DNA of 64,000 bases from Lytechinus variegatus (lineage: Eukaryota > Echinodermata > Echinoidea > Temnopleuroida > Toxopneustidae): the NCBI RefSeq assembly GCF_018143015.1, contig NC_054750.1, positions 3,763,501 to 3,827,500 of the forward strand, read 5' to 3'. The position numbers were made by a program, and so were the translations under genes. How positions within the stretch are numbered: position 1 is the stretch's first letter; the number at the start of each line of letters is the position of its first letter. The notes below the pieces were generated by a model. That model searched no databases. It was given only the letters and a program-made list of their open reading frames with translations, and was not told where the DNA came from. Positions 37,893-48,350 of this stretch are shown here, piece after piece.

Positions 37893-38632
37893 CTAAGCGC
37901 ACCCACACTCTCTAACCATCAAATTAGGTATCGTTCTCCGATAAAAAGTGCTATCGTCTCCGGAATTTATGAGCATCTGAACGTCGCCGAGACGTTTTGG
38001 TGTACAGCAAGGCATGAGACGCATGCGTATGCTACTATTTGATTCCCTCATCGTGTGCGCGTAAAAGATGCTGGAATGATTAAAGATGGGGCTAGTACCT
38101 GAATCGCAGGACCCCCGACAGTAGTTCAGTCGGATATTAGCCGGAGCGATGAGCCAATTCCAATTCAAATCATCTCTGGAAACGGAGAAGGGTTGCAAAC
38201 AACAGGCTGTCGGATTATTCGACTGGCACTCGATGCCGCGGCGCGTACGCCGACGGTGCGCGTCTTCGCGCGTCACCACGCTAACCTCTAACACAGCGCC
38301 GGCAGCGAGATCGACGGTCGGTTGGGCGGGGTCTGGAATGACTTCCATTACCACCGACGACTCCCTAGCTGACCACCGACTCGATGACAAATCGATGCTT
38401 ATCCAACCCCCTGGCGATGGCGTACTCTCCATGCGATGGACGCCGACGACATTCGTGCCGAAATATTTTCGATATAACCGTTGGATGACGAACAGTGACC
38501 CGGTGGTGGCGCTCGACGAGTTTGTGATACCGAGCCAGAGTTTTCCCCTGACAGAGTTGGCCCGTTGAACGTCAGCTGGTATGACGAAACTGAGTTTGAC
38601 CTTATGCTCGTTGCCATAGCCACCTATCTCAC
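37893..38632 (-). CDS. Activin/inhibin-beta-type TGF-beta precursor, gene 2, coding exon 2 (rest of prodomain and mature ligand)
   Basis: The true exon begins at 38632, after an acceptor ATCATGCAG, about 200 nt before the first ATG in this frame. The phase-1 join gives VGVA-G-EIGGYG and restores the prodomain arm (VRGKLWLGI). GGWISIDL follows, but the CxxC and SHRPF-like motifs present in gene 1 are missing. The cleavage site is RRRTRR, cutting after RTRR (348-351). The mature ligand is 114 aa (352-465) with nine cysteines in activin order: GIEC, ACC, NYCRGSC, PCCTP, CGCA. It begins GIEC and ends IPNLMVRECGCA, close to activin B (GLEC, VPNMIVEECGCA). The NWNWLIAP wrist lacks one residue of activin GWNDWIIAP. 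A possible poly(A) signal (AATAAA on minus) lies at 37435-37430. Confidence 0.92.
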
Positions 38633-38646
38633 CTGCATGATGTAAA

Positions 38647-38684
<38 letters not shown>

Positions 38685-38690
38685 AAAAAA
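38633..38690 (-). promoter_or_regulatory. Splice acceptor of gene 2 with a CT microsatellite as its polypyrimidine tract
   Basis: On the minus strand a run of T (38690-38684), then about 15 CT units (38681-38651), leads into TTTGTTTACATCATGCAG. The microsatellite ends 16 nt before the acceptor AG, where the polypyrimidine tract must lie. Confidence 0.7.
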
Positions 38691-39344
38691 AGGAATAGTG
38701 AGATTTTTTTTTTGCCTGCAGCTGAAATTCGATCCATGATTATGTAAAAAGAAAAGCTAGTTCCTACAAGCTAACGTAGTTATCGAAAAAGGACGATATA
38801 AAACACCCAGGACTTAAGTATTTACTACAATCATAAAGACTGAATCGTAGAAAGCATAGCTATGACGCAATAAAAAAAAACTAAGAGATGACGTACGTTT
38901 CTATGAGCGTCGTCGACATGCTTATCACTCCCTTCAATTATTTATGTCATGAGGCATTTACTATTTATAAGCAGACATAAGTTGTTTCTCTTTTTGACGA
39001 AATACTATTTTGTTTTTGCTTATATTCCTTGAATTGTATATTTGTTTTGTATTATTTTGTACTTCTTGTTTTGAACAAAATATTGGTGAATGCCAGAAAC
39101 GTTCTGATAAATTCACCTCATGATAAATCGGCTAACTCTCTTTTGCTTCGAGTGGAAGTTACTTTCTAGATGACGAAATATGGCATTACTTGCTTTCCAT
39201 ACTTCAGATTGACAAAATAAATGCCGCCTCTTTAAGATCAAGCCTATAGCTTCGTAAGATACACGAGTGGACAATCAAGTACGAAATAAAGAGTTTAGGT
39301 TTATTTCCTTATCAATGACAATCATGATTTGGCATTAAATCTGG

Positions 39345-39640
39345 ATGATTTCAAGTAAGGTGTCGAAATCTGTGTTGGTGTTGTGACAACACTAACGCCA
39401 GCCACCACACCGTACTTGAAATGAGGCTGGTGTTGGGATTGACCACTGAAAATATGGCGTATATCCGGCAGTTCGTGTTGAATACTGGTGTTGAATGTTG
39501 TCTGCTGAACCGAGCATTACAGGTGGTGCTGACAATCTACTAGTAATATCTCCATTCTCCAACACCAACCACCAGGGTTTGGGAAAATCGTGATTTCAAC
39601 AAGTTCGGTGTTGGTGTTAGGGATTTGAACCACAGGAACA
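39345..39640. mobile_element. TIR element with GTGTTGGTGTTG words, decayed copy
   Basis: The left end GATGATTTCAAGTAAGGTGT resembles the intact element at 40937. The interior is rich in GTGTTGGTGTT and CCAACACC. The right end is degenerate near GTTCGGTGTTGG. Confidence 0.45.
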
Positions 39641-40419
39641 GGATGAAACATTCCCGTAAATTTAGCTATTATAGTTAAAATGAGTACAAATCATCATAGC
39701 TTTATACATTTCAATGAACAATAATATTTATTCATTTTGGAATCTTGGAGGGATTTAAGCCTTTGCATTCTGTATGGTGATATTTTACTGCAATTTCTCA
39801 TTGATTTTCAATCGTCTTCGAGACTTCTCGCGTGCGTCAAGTTAAGATGCAGCGCTGCGCAGATACGTGACGTCATGGGCTTTCGATAACACGATCTGTA
39901 TCGTTCTTCTGAACCCAGCTCAGAATTGTGCTGGAGCTTGGTTCAGAAGTCTTTTCACGCTCTCAACACGAACACCGAACACCATACTTGGAATCGACCG
40001 CTCTGCGCATGCTGTCATGTGAACGCTCGATATCTCGCGCTTTAGTCACACCAAACCGATCGATGGTATGTCATTAGAAATAACGTAATTGCTTTGGTTG
40101 ATCTGGAATTTGTTTTGCCGACATGACTGTCACATGACGGGGTATCTCGCTGAGTGACGAAATGCTTGAAACCAAACGAATTTGGGAATTCGCCAGGGTG
40201 CGAGAAATGTTTCCAAACAGGATGCCAGAAAGCTCTATATTGTTGCAGTATTTTCAAACACACACACAAAAAAACATTTGCGAACTTGTTTTAACGACTG
40301 ACAGACCTATATATTTTAAAGGAACAATGAGACATATCGAACAAGATTACAATAGCGAATAAGTTCCCAGATGTGTCCCATGATCAATGTATCCATATAA
40401 GAGGACTCACGAATGTCAT

Positions 40420-40700
40420 GTCAACATTAGCGAGTTTTTGCACAGCCACGCAGAACGAGTTCTAGAACACAGTAAATATATTGTAATGCCCGTCAATTGA
40501 CAATGAACGGCTGGGAGGTATTTGTCGGATATTGGTGAAACGGAATAACAAATTGCAAATGTCGTTTGAGTCCAAGACGAAACTACTTTTTTGCTGTCAC
40601 CAATGGTCGACAAAGACTTCATGGTTGCTCATTGTCATAAAGGTTGTGTGACAATACATTTCTATGTTCTTAAAAGCGTTCTGCGTGGAGGTGGGGTGGT
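40420..40700. repeat. Repeat family D, copy 2
   Basis: Contains TTTGTCGGATATTGGTGAAAC and ACCAATGGTCGACAAAGAC as opposed halves, with AATGCCCGTCAATTGAC in the left arm. Lies in the gene 2 intron. Confidence 0.6.
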
Positions 40701-40936
40701 GCAAAATCTACGCTGTGGCAATCGTGCCTATCCCTGAGAAGTCCAATGTGACATTGGAAGAAAAAGTACAATTACCTTAACTCCTAAAATTCGAAATCAT
40801 CTTCGAATAGTTCTAACGTTTGATATATCATCTCACACAATCGTAATATTATGCTCTTTGATATAGTTGCTACAGTAATACGTATTTTTCTATTCTGCAT
40901 CTATCAACCAGTTAAATGTGTGTTACGAAAGACAAT

Positions 40937-41174
40937 GGGTGATTTCAAGTCCAGTGTTGGCCTTTGTGTTGGTGTTGAATTTTGGATTGCTTCCCCTAGC
41001 TCCAAAACCTATTTAGAGTTTGTAAAACTGATCCAGATCACATTATTGACATCTCAACAACTAGTGAGCGACTTTTCGGGACCATCTTCTTTGTTTGTAT
41101 GTTTGATGTTATAGTCGTGTAAAAATTGACCCAGCACCAACACCAAAGGATCAACACTGAACTTGAAATCACCC
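40937..41174. mobile_element. MITE with GGGTGATTTCAAGT ends
   Basis: 238 bp, opening GGGTGATTTCAAGTCCAGTG and closing CACTGAACTTGAAATCACCC. It is flanked on both sides by AAT, a possible 3-bp target duplication. Lies in the gene 2 intron. Confidence 0.65.
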
Positions 41175-41199
41175 AATAGCGAAGTTTCGCAATTACAAC

Positions 41200-41485
41200 C
41201 GGGATGGATTCTACAACATAATAAATCTATTGAAAATGCCCGTCAAATCATAATAAACAACTGGCAGTTCTTTGTCGAAAATTGGTGAAACAGAACTGCA
41301 GTTTCGTCGTAACTTTCGGAGCTGACGATAAATTGCAAAATATGTCATTTGCCCAGAGTCACGTCGGACGAAACTATTGCTCTGATTTACCAACTCTCGA
41401 CAAAGATGGCTTTGCTAGGAAGGACACTTGATAATAGATTTTCTATGTTCCCGAAAGTGTCGTGCGCCGTGGAAGCGGAAATCTA
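41200..41485. repeat. Repeat family D, copy 3
   Basis: Left half TTTGTCGAAAATTGGTGAAAC, right half ACCAACTCTCGACAAAGATGG, ending near GAAAGTGTCGTGCGCCG. In the gene 2 intron. Confidence 0.6.
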
Positions 41486-41509
41486 TTTAGTAGTTTTCAC
41501 ACCGTGACG

Positions 41510-41805
41510 TAGAACGCTTCCAAGTACATTTAGAAATATATCGTCAAATGCCCTTCTTGACAAAGAGCAATCAAGGACTCTCTTTGTCTAAAAATTTGTG
41601 AATCAAATCAGCAGTTTCGTAATGGACTCTGAAAAAACCCCAGCATATTTGCAATTTTTCGTCAGTTCCGAAACTCAAGACGGAATTGCTGTTCCGGTTG
41701 ATCATTTTTTTGACAAAGACCCGCAAGTGTTTACAATAATTTAATGAGTTTAAATAAAATTACTTTTACTGTGTTCTCGTCGTGCGCCGCAGTTACCAAA
41801 ATTCA
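41510..41805. repeat. Repeat family D, copy 4
   Basis: The most diverged copy, with GACGTAGAACGCTTCC at its left and TTTTGACAAAGACC in the right half, ending near CGTCGTGCGCCGCAG. Adjacent to copy 3 in the same orientation and about 80 bp from gene 2 exon 1. Confidence 0.55.
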
Positions 41806-41894
41806 CTTTAAAAAATATCTTTATGATTCCATGACACTATCTCTTACATTTGCCCTATTTTAACAACTTAAAATCAATCATGTCTATATCTTAC

Positions 41895-42552
41895 CTGCAA
41901 CGCCTACTATTAGTTGCTTGTTGGTTTTCTCGACGTCATGCTCGTAATCTTCGTCATCGTCTATTTCGTACTTTTCTGATTCGCTAAAAATTTTCTCAAT
42001 AAACTTCGGGTCAACGTTCGGAGTATCACCTTTGACGAGCGGCGGAGACTGGAGGTGCAAGGCATCCAGGATGTGCTTCTTGAGAGCTTGAATGCGGTAT
42101 TCCTTCTCAGCCGCAGACATCTTCGTCGACAACGACCCCTGATCATCGACATCGGTTTTTATTGTATTCCGCGTACGACAGTTCGGGCAGGGGAACGATG
42201 TGTCTAGATGTTGCGGTGGATGAGATGACGTCGAAAATGAGGATGATGTCAGGGGATCGAACGACGAAGGCTGATGATCCCCATGCAACTCGTTTGAATG
42301 AGACGATGACGTCTTAGTTAAATGTAGATTATTCGAACCCGACGACGATATCGGTGGTGAGGTAATGACCTCGGTGGAAGGGGGTATTCTGCGACGAGGC
42401 GAATCATGAAGGCCGTTGCCTCCGAATATTCGGAGCTTTGGCCAGCTGGCTGGGAGGCGGGCTGGAGAAGCCGAAAGATGGATGCAGTTGCATAGCAACA
42501 CAAAACAGAAGATGGATAACTGGAAGGGATGCGATCCGCTAACAGTGTACAT
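41895..42552 (-). CDS. Activin/inhibin-beta-type TGF-beta precursor, gene 2, coding exon 1
   Basis: The exon encodes residues 1-219 and the first base of codon 220 of a 465-aa precursor. I place the start at the ATG at 42552 (A at -3); the frame is open 24 nt further upstream, but only a TTG is there. A signal peptide follows (about 10-27, FQLSIFCFVLLCNC). Residues 55-118 are Ser/Pro/His-rich. The conserved prodomain opens with CPNC (122-125), which matches the CPSC of vertebrate inhibin-beta A, then the latency helix (about 152-166, YRIQALKKHILDALH) and an acidic stretch (196-208). The donor is TTGCAG|GTAAG (exon end 41895), phase 1, at the same prodomain site as in gene 1. The gene is read toward gene 1, tail to tail. 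Confidence 0.9.
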
Positions 42553-44984
42553 AGTCAATATGTTTAGATACCTCAAGGAAAATCAACTCGCTTCTACCAA
42601 CGTTATAATCGTTCTTCAGGCGGACTTCAAATCTTTCGTTGTAGTTTCCCCAAATATATATCACTACGAAGGTGTTGTTATCATGGCTATTGAATTCTCT
42701 CGATTGAACGCTCGTAGTAGTGCGTTAACGAGGGCTAAAATATAACTTTGAAATTCGAAACGCAAGATCTTCGAACTTCTAAATTGCTACCATACCGGGA
42801 AGGCGTACTGGTGGTGATTAAGGAGATGCAGTAGGTTAAGACAAGGTGTGAAGAAACAATGGAACCCCTCGGTATCCATGTCTCTCGCTTACGACTCGCT
42901 AAGGCAAAGTGATACAATTACAGGAGCGCATTCCGCTTTAGATTCCCCCAATGTTTTTCACCTTGATCGGGTTTTACGTCGCCGCCCACCCTATTTCACT
43001 CCTATTTAAACTCGTTGTTTTGATGACAATTGGGAGGGATGAAAGACAAGCGAGTCGTTTAGCATTGACAAAGACCGAGCGGAATCGGGGGAGAAAGAAG
43101 TTAGAGATGGAGAGACGGGAAGAGAGCGGGGATGGATGTTACGAATGAGTACACGTGAAGGAGGGTGAGGATTGATATTCATGACTTTTGTGAAATTTTT
43201 CCATGCTGCTACATACCATCACGTTAGGTGAAGGTTCTCCCACGAGAGAAATGTGACAGCCGTAGTACATTACAGTTCACCTTAACCCCACAGAGATGAC
43301 AAGCGAAACAGATTACACCTTCCTATTGTTACTCGAAGACAGGAAAATAATACAAAAGGGGAGAGTGAGCGATGAACGGAGAGAATACAGAAATAGTTGG
43401 GAGCGTGCGTGTCGGAGGGTTTTTTGTTTGGAGCGTGAATGTTTTGTATACGTGTGTGCGAGAGAGAGGGAAGGGGAGAAGGAGTGAGTGAGCGATGCAC
43501 ACACACATATAAATATATCTATATATGTGTGCGTATATAGATGCAAAGGCTGGGAGAGAGAGAGGGGGGGGGGGGGTGAGAGAATTAGATCCTGAAACAA
43601 TATTCAAGGATGAGGAAGAGACAGAGCCACCACAGGAAAGTGGGGCGCCCTTCCGTCAAAAAGTTTAAATTCGAAACGAAATATTTCCGTACATGGTAAT
43701 TCATCAGGCCCATGTTTATAAATCATAAAAAAAGGAATGTGAGTTGAACAAAAATACACATTGTTAAAAACATGCGAAAGCAAAATGAAAAAAAAAATAG
43801 TTAAAGCCGGATATAATTTGTTTAAAACTCTTCACACCAAAAGAAGGCGCAAAAAAGAACAACCAGACTAGTCCATAAATGGACATAAACATTAACCCAC
43901 CTCTCTCCGAACCTCGCCATATATAACTAAAACCCTCATCATGCTCATGATGAGGAAAGTTAGAAATTGAGGTTAATCACATTTGCAATGTCAGTTTGGT
44001 TTGAATTTAGTCTAACCACAAACTAAGGGGGGTAAAATAAACTTTATAGCGAACAAATGAATGTATAATGACAGAAAAGTGGGTATGGTCTACACTGCTT
44101 GCTGTGTGCCAGAAAGGCGTTAACACCGTGGAAAACATTTTCGTTAATGCCCTTCTGGTCCCGCCGGGTAGATTTCCATGCAACATTTTCACCCTTGTGG
44201 TTGGCAGGAATAAATTGGACTTGGGATTTTTCTGATCAAAACAACGTTTTAGCGGTTTCAACCGCAAAAAGTTCAAGCTCGAACCACGTACGACGCAAGG
44301 TTCCGAAACATTGAATAAATAAGAGAAGTCCCATTCCTTTTCAAAACAATGGCAAAGAGAAAAAAAATAGATGTTTGGTTTTCTGGCCTGATTTGATTAA
44401 TATTTCTCGTCCCGTCAGAAAATGTGTGGCTCTCATACCTTAGCAGGTGAAATATACATCGCACATGACCAGTTTGGCATGTGTTCAAAACATGTCAGTA
44501 ACACTCCAGTATCGCGCACACGCACAACCACACTATCCACACACCCACACACCCACCCTCACAAACACCAACACTCGTTTGGTATCCTTTCTTTTGGGTT
44601 CAAACATTTTCTGATACAGGGGCCACCGAACAAGTTTGAAATGGTGCGTGTGCGTGTGTGCGTGAAGGTGGGTGTGTGTGTAAGGGGTGGGGTTGCTGAA
44701 TATGCATAATATGATAATGATAATACGATCACGTTGTTGTACACACGTTTAACTGGAAAATATGGGACCCCAGCGAAATAGGCTAGCTCTTCTGCGAAAA
44801 AAAACCGAAAACAAGCATTTGCGTAAGACATGGAAGAAGAATTGCAACAAAAAATTATTTGTCAATACCTGTCCAAAGCTGCACCACAAAAAATGAATGA
44901 TGGCAATTGCAGAGCCAGCATTGGGAATGTTGGTAGAATGACATTGACACACCCTTTCACTCCTAGCCCACAAGGTTTACATTC
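42553..44984. other. Gene 2 upstream region, no further gene seen
   Basis: The promoter of gene 2 should lie in the first part, but no clear TATA or CCAAT element could be fixed. GA-rich DNA (43440-43580, with a G run at 43565-43575), a CA/GT tract (44520-44690) and unremarkable AT-rich sequence follow. Confidence 0.4.
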
Positions 44985-45335
44985 ATTTGGTCCAATTGCC
45001 AACTTGCCTACTATAATTTGGTCTACCATCAGTTCGTCCAATATCCAAATGGTCTAGTTGCCATTTCGTCTAATATAACCAGTTGGTCCAATAGCCATAT
45101 AGTCCATATACCATTTGGTCTAATTAGACTAAGAGGTAATTGTCCAAAATGAATGAAAATAAAACGGGTTAGACCAACTTGTTATGAGGCCAAATGGCCA
45201 TAGACGAACTGGTGATTAGAGGAAGTAATGAATGGACCAAATCGAGATGTTGATGGATAAAATGGCATTAGACTAAATGAAGGTAGACCATTTGGTGAGT
45301 GACGAGTTGGCAGTGGACGAATTGGCAATTTAACG
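44985..45335. repeat. GGTCTA-phrase foldback minisatellite
   Basis: The left half reads GGTCCAATTGCCAAC, TTTGGTCTAC and GTTGGTCCAATAGCC. The right half reads TTAGACCAAC, TGGACCAAAT, AGACCATTTGG and GACGAATTGGCAAT, reverse complements of the left phrases. The inversion point is near 45135. Confidence 0.65.
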
Positions 45336-46890
45336 CCCAAAATGGAGGGAAGGGGAGGGTGAATTAAGGAAAAAAATACAAAAAGACAGATTTGATGCTG
45401 GTCTTCTTTTCTGGAATGACTCAATCAATGAATGAATGAATGAATCAATCAATCAATCAATCAATCAATCAGTCAGTCAATCAACTAATTGCTTTTGATT
45501 CAATCACTTATACACTAATGAAATTCTTTATTCAAACAGTGCTATACAACTTACCCCTTTATATCCCTCCCTCCCCTTTTCACTCTCTTTCATAGATCTT
45601 GGCTCGTCTCTCTCTCTCTCTCTCCTCCCCACCTTCCTTCACTCTCTTCCCATCTCCTAGGTCGGAAGAATTTTCTAACCACATAGTCCAAGATCAAGGT
45701 CACGTCAAATCTTGATCCAAAAACACCTTGTATTTCTTAGAATTTCACAATCAATCTTTTTTTCCGTGACGCACGCAACCCGCGATTTGTCAGAGTAAAC
45801 TAACCCGCCAGGGCACCATGAGAGGCATTTATTATTCCAATGAAATGTACAAAATGAAATATATCATCACGTGATTGTTTATAAAACTGTCATTCCATTT
45901 AAACATTCGATGTATATGAAGCGACGTACGATATACATTTTTGGATGATCTTGAAGCGATTTGAAATAACTTAAAAAATAAATCAATGGAGGGGAATATT
46001 AATGTCATTCTAAATGTCTCTCTGCTCATTGCCGAGTCCTCAGTGAACCCCTCCGAACAAGTTTCCGGTCTGTTGAAGTCCATGGTTCAAGGTATGTGAT
46101 TATCGTTACGGATTTCTCCCGATCTCCCTTATGTGACTTTAATCATGTTCAAACGTGGGTTCTTAGTCGGAGTAAGATTTTATTACGCAGAAATTAAAGT
46201 TCCAAAGATATTTTTTTATCTTCTCACGACCCAGTGTCCACACGAGCGATCAAGATAGAAACTCCGACTAGTTTGCCACGACCTTCGTATCACAGAGTAA
46301 CTTCCAGAGTTGGTAGCGTCGTTTACGACATAAAACGCACAAGAGCTGACCGCTAGCCGTCAATACAAAATGAGTAATATTTATAAAGACGCCATATTGT
46401 GGATTAAATAATAATTAAAACCAAAAGAAATAATGATTAAAACCAAAAGGTATAATGAAGCTACGCGGATGGTGAATTGTATTTATCTATTATTCATTAT
46501 TTTTCTGTTGAATTTTTGAAATTTAGCTAAGATTCAGCCTACACCTGCCTTACAACAACAACATCATACGAGCAATTCACGATGTTAGGACTACTTATTT
46601 TATATATTTCGTCCTCGATCCAGCAGCTTTATACAAGAGTCAATTCTGCATAATGTGAATGGGCTCAAAGTCACAGGTTTCTGACAAACTATATTTTAGA
46701 CAAAAAGTTTGTGCAGATTCAGGGCCCTGAACGATTTATAAATTGGAGGTGCTGGTAAATTTGTTCAGAAAAACTTCACTTCAAGATGAAAGGGATTTAA
46801 ATGAGAAGAATTTTTTGAAAAACACCCCCCCAAAAAAAAGAAATAAAGCTCTTGCTCCTAAAATCTCTGTCATTTGGGAGCAATAACCTT
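45336..46890. other. Intergenic, simple repeats, no gene seen
   Basis: AATG/AATC tetranucleotide array at 45423-45485 and a CT tract at 45608-45623. The remainder is unremarkable. Confidence 0.45.
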
Positions 46891-46894
46891 TTTT

Positions 46895-47030
46895 TATGCT
46901 TGTCAATCTGATTTCCCAGGGGATGATGCCTATGGTAAATTACATACGCAACACCCCCCTTGATAAATCTTGAGGGGTGCTTCAGCCTCCCCATCATACC
47001 CGCTTCCCAGTGCCATGCGCAGAATTGTAT
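46895..47030 (+). repeat. Dispersed repeat family B, copy 2 (partial)
   Basis: Shares CCCAGGGGATGATGCCTATGG, ACGCAACACCCCCC and GAGGGGTGCTTC with copy 1 at 2255-2355. The AAAG-rich front half is not recognisable. Confidence 0.5.
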
Positions 47031-48350
47031 GACTGGACAAATTTGTTTCTTGCTTCATAAGGAATGGGGGATATGCGTGAATTATAATCATGTACATGGT
47101 CATGTGATCAACTACAAAAACGATAAAGGTGGGGATTGTCAAAAAGATTGTGAACAAAAGTATCGCGACGAATCGATCGTCTTTGAAAAGACATTCTGAT
47201 TTTTTTTTCAAAAGCGATACCCCACAATCCTTTCGCCGATATAGCGCCATGGACCTAATAGGTCCATGAATGTAAGCTTTCCAAACAACGCATGTTTTGT
47301 CCTTTACTTACGATGCTTATTCTTGTTGAAGCTCACCATCTTTGTTAACAATATTTTTGTTGATGAAACCTTATAACCTAGGGCCTATCTGCTAAATATC
47401 ATTATCAACTAGTAACAAGTCAAAGTCTGTGTTAGTGAAATACTCCTGGGTGTTTCCAAAAGGAGTTAAGTGTGACTTATTTAGGGGGCGTTGCAAGAAA
47501 ATATTTGCAATCAAATGCATATCTTATGTTGCCAATATGAACCCGATAGATCAATTTTAATCGTAGCAAATCAAATTACACTCCTTGTTTCCAGATTAGC
47601 AATCAAACGCATATTCGCAATTACTTTCAGGATCGAGTTATGACTGATTTAGGGACAGAAAATATCGTGCATAAAGTCTCTTGCAACGCCCCGATTACAG
47701 TCGCACTTAAATTTGAACGCGGCATACAATTAAGGCATCATCGCATTGGTCAAATCTCACCGTGTGATGTTTTGAATTATCGTACGAATACCTATGTTCA
47801 AATATGTGACTACGCTTTTATCCTTATCAGAATAAAAGCGAATTTAATGAGGCCAAAGCATTTGTACTATTGGCTACGCTTTAAAACCTATTTGGCCTTT
47901 ACTCCATAATAGAGGCTTGCAACTATACAAAAAAAATATTTTACTATTACAGCTATTTTGAACCTCAAATATAAAGATACTTTTCGTTTACATTCTTAGA
48001 AAATCAGCAAAATGCGTTTTGTTCCAAAATCGGATATTGGACCATTCCTGAGGTGTGTGGTGGCCTAACTCTATGCAATACACCCGCCACTGGGTTCTTG
48101 TCTTCCAAAGAGCTGAAACTGACCCAACCGCTCTCAATTTTGGCAAGCTATCAATAATCGAGGTATTCACGCTGATTAACAAAAAGAAGTCCACTGATTG
48201 GTAAGCATGAAGGAGTGTTCGCCACATTGAGAGAACATTTTTCAACGGTTTTAATTATGCATCCTAGATGATGGTGTCGATGGTTTTTTACGATTGCAAT
48301 TGATGGGGGTCAATCCGAAATCTTCATTAGAAGGGCCTAGAATAATGCTC
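47031..48350. other. Gene 3 3' flank and intergenic, no gene seen
   Basis: An 85-codon minus-strand frame at 48245-47988 has no recognised motif. The region 47430-47910 is AT-rich. Confidence 0.4.

Larger units (their letters stand above)
38633..41894 (-). other. Gene 2 intron (3.3 kb)
   Basis: The intron runs on the minus strand from GTAAG at 41894 to CAG at 38633. It contains three of the four copies of a ~280-bp self-complementary repeat, two copies of a TIR element with GGGTGATTTCAAGT ends, and a GA/CT microsatellite directly upstream of the acceptor. The stretch 38690-39340 shows no element I recognise. Confidence 0.85.

Noticed and set aside
38399-38623. A separate 74-aa minus-strand protein
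   Set aside because: Shadow frame of gene 2 exon 2.
42553-42576. Upstream start for gene 2 at 42576
   Set aside because: The codon there is TTG; the first ATG is at 42552 and gives a good signal peptide.
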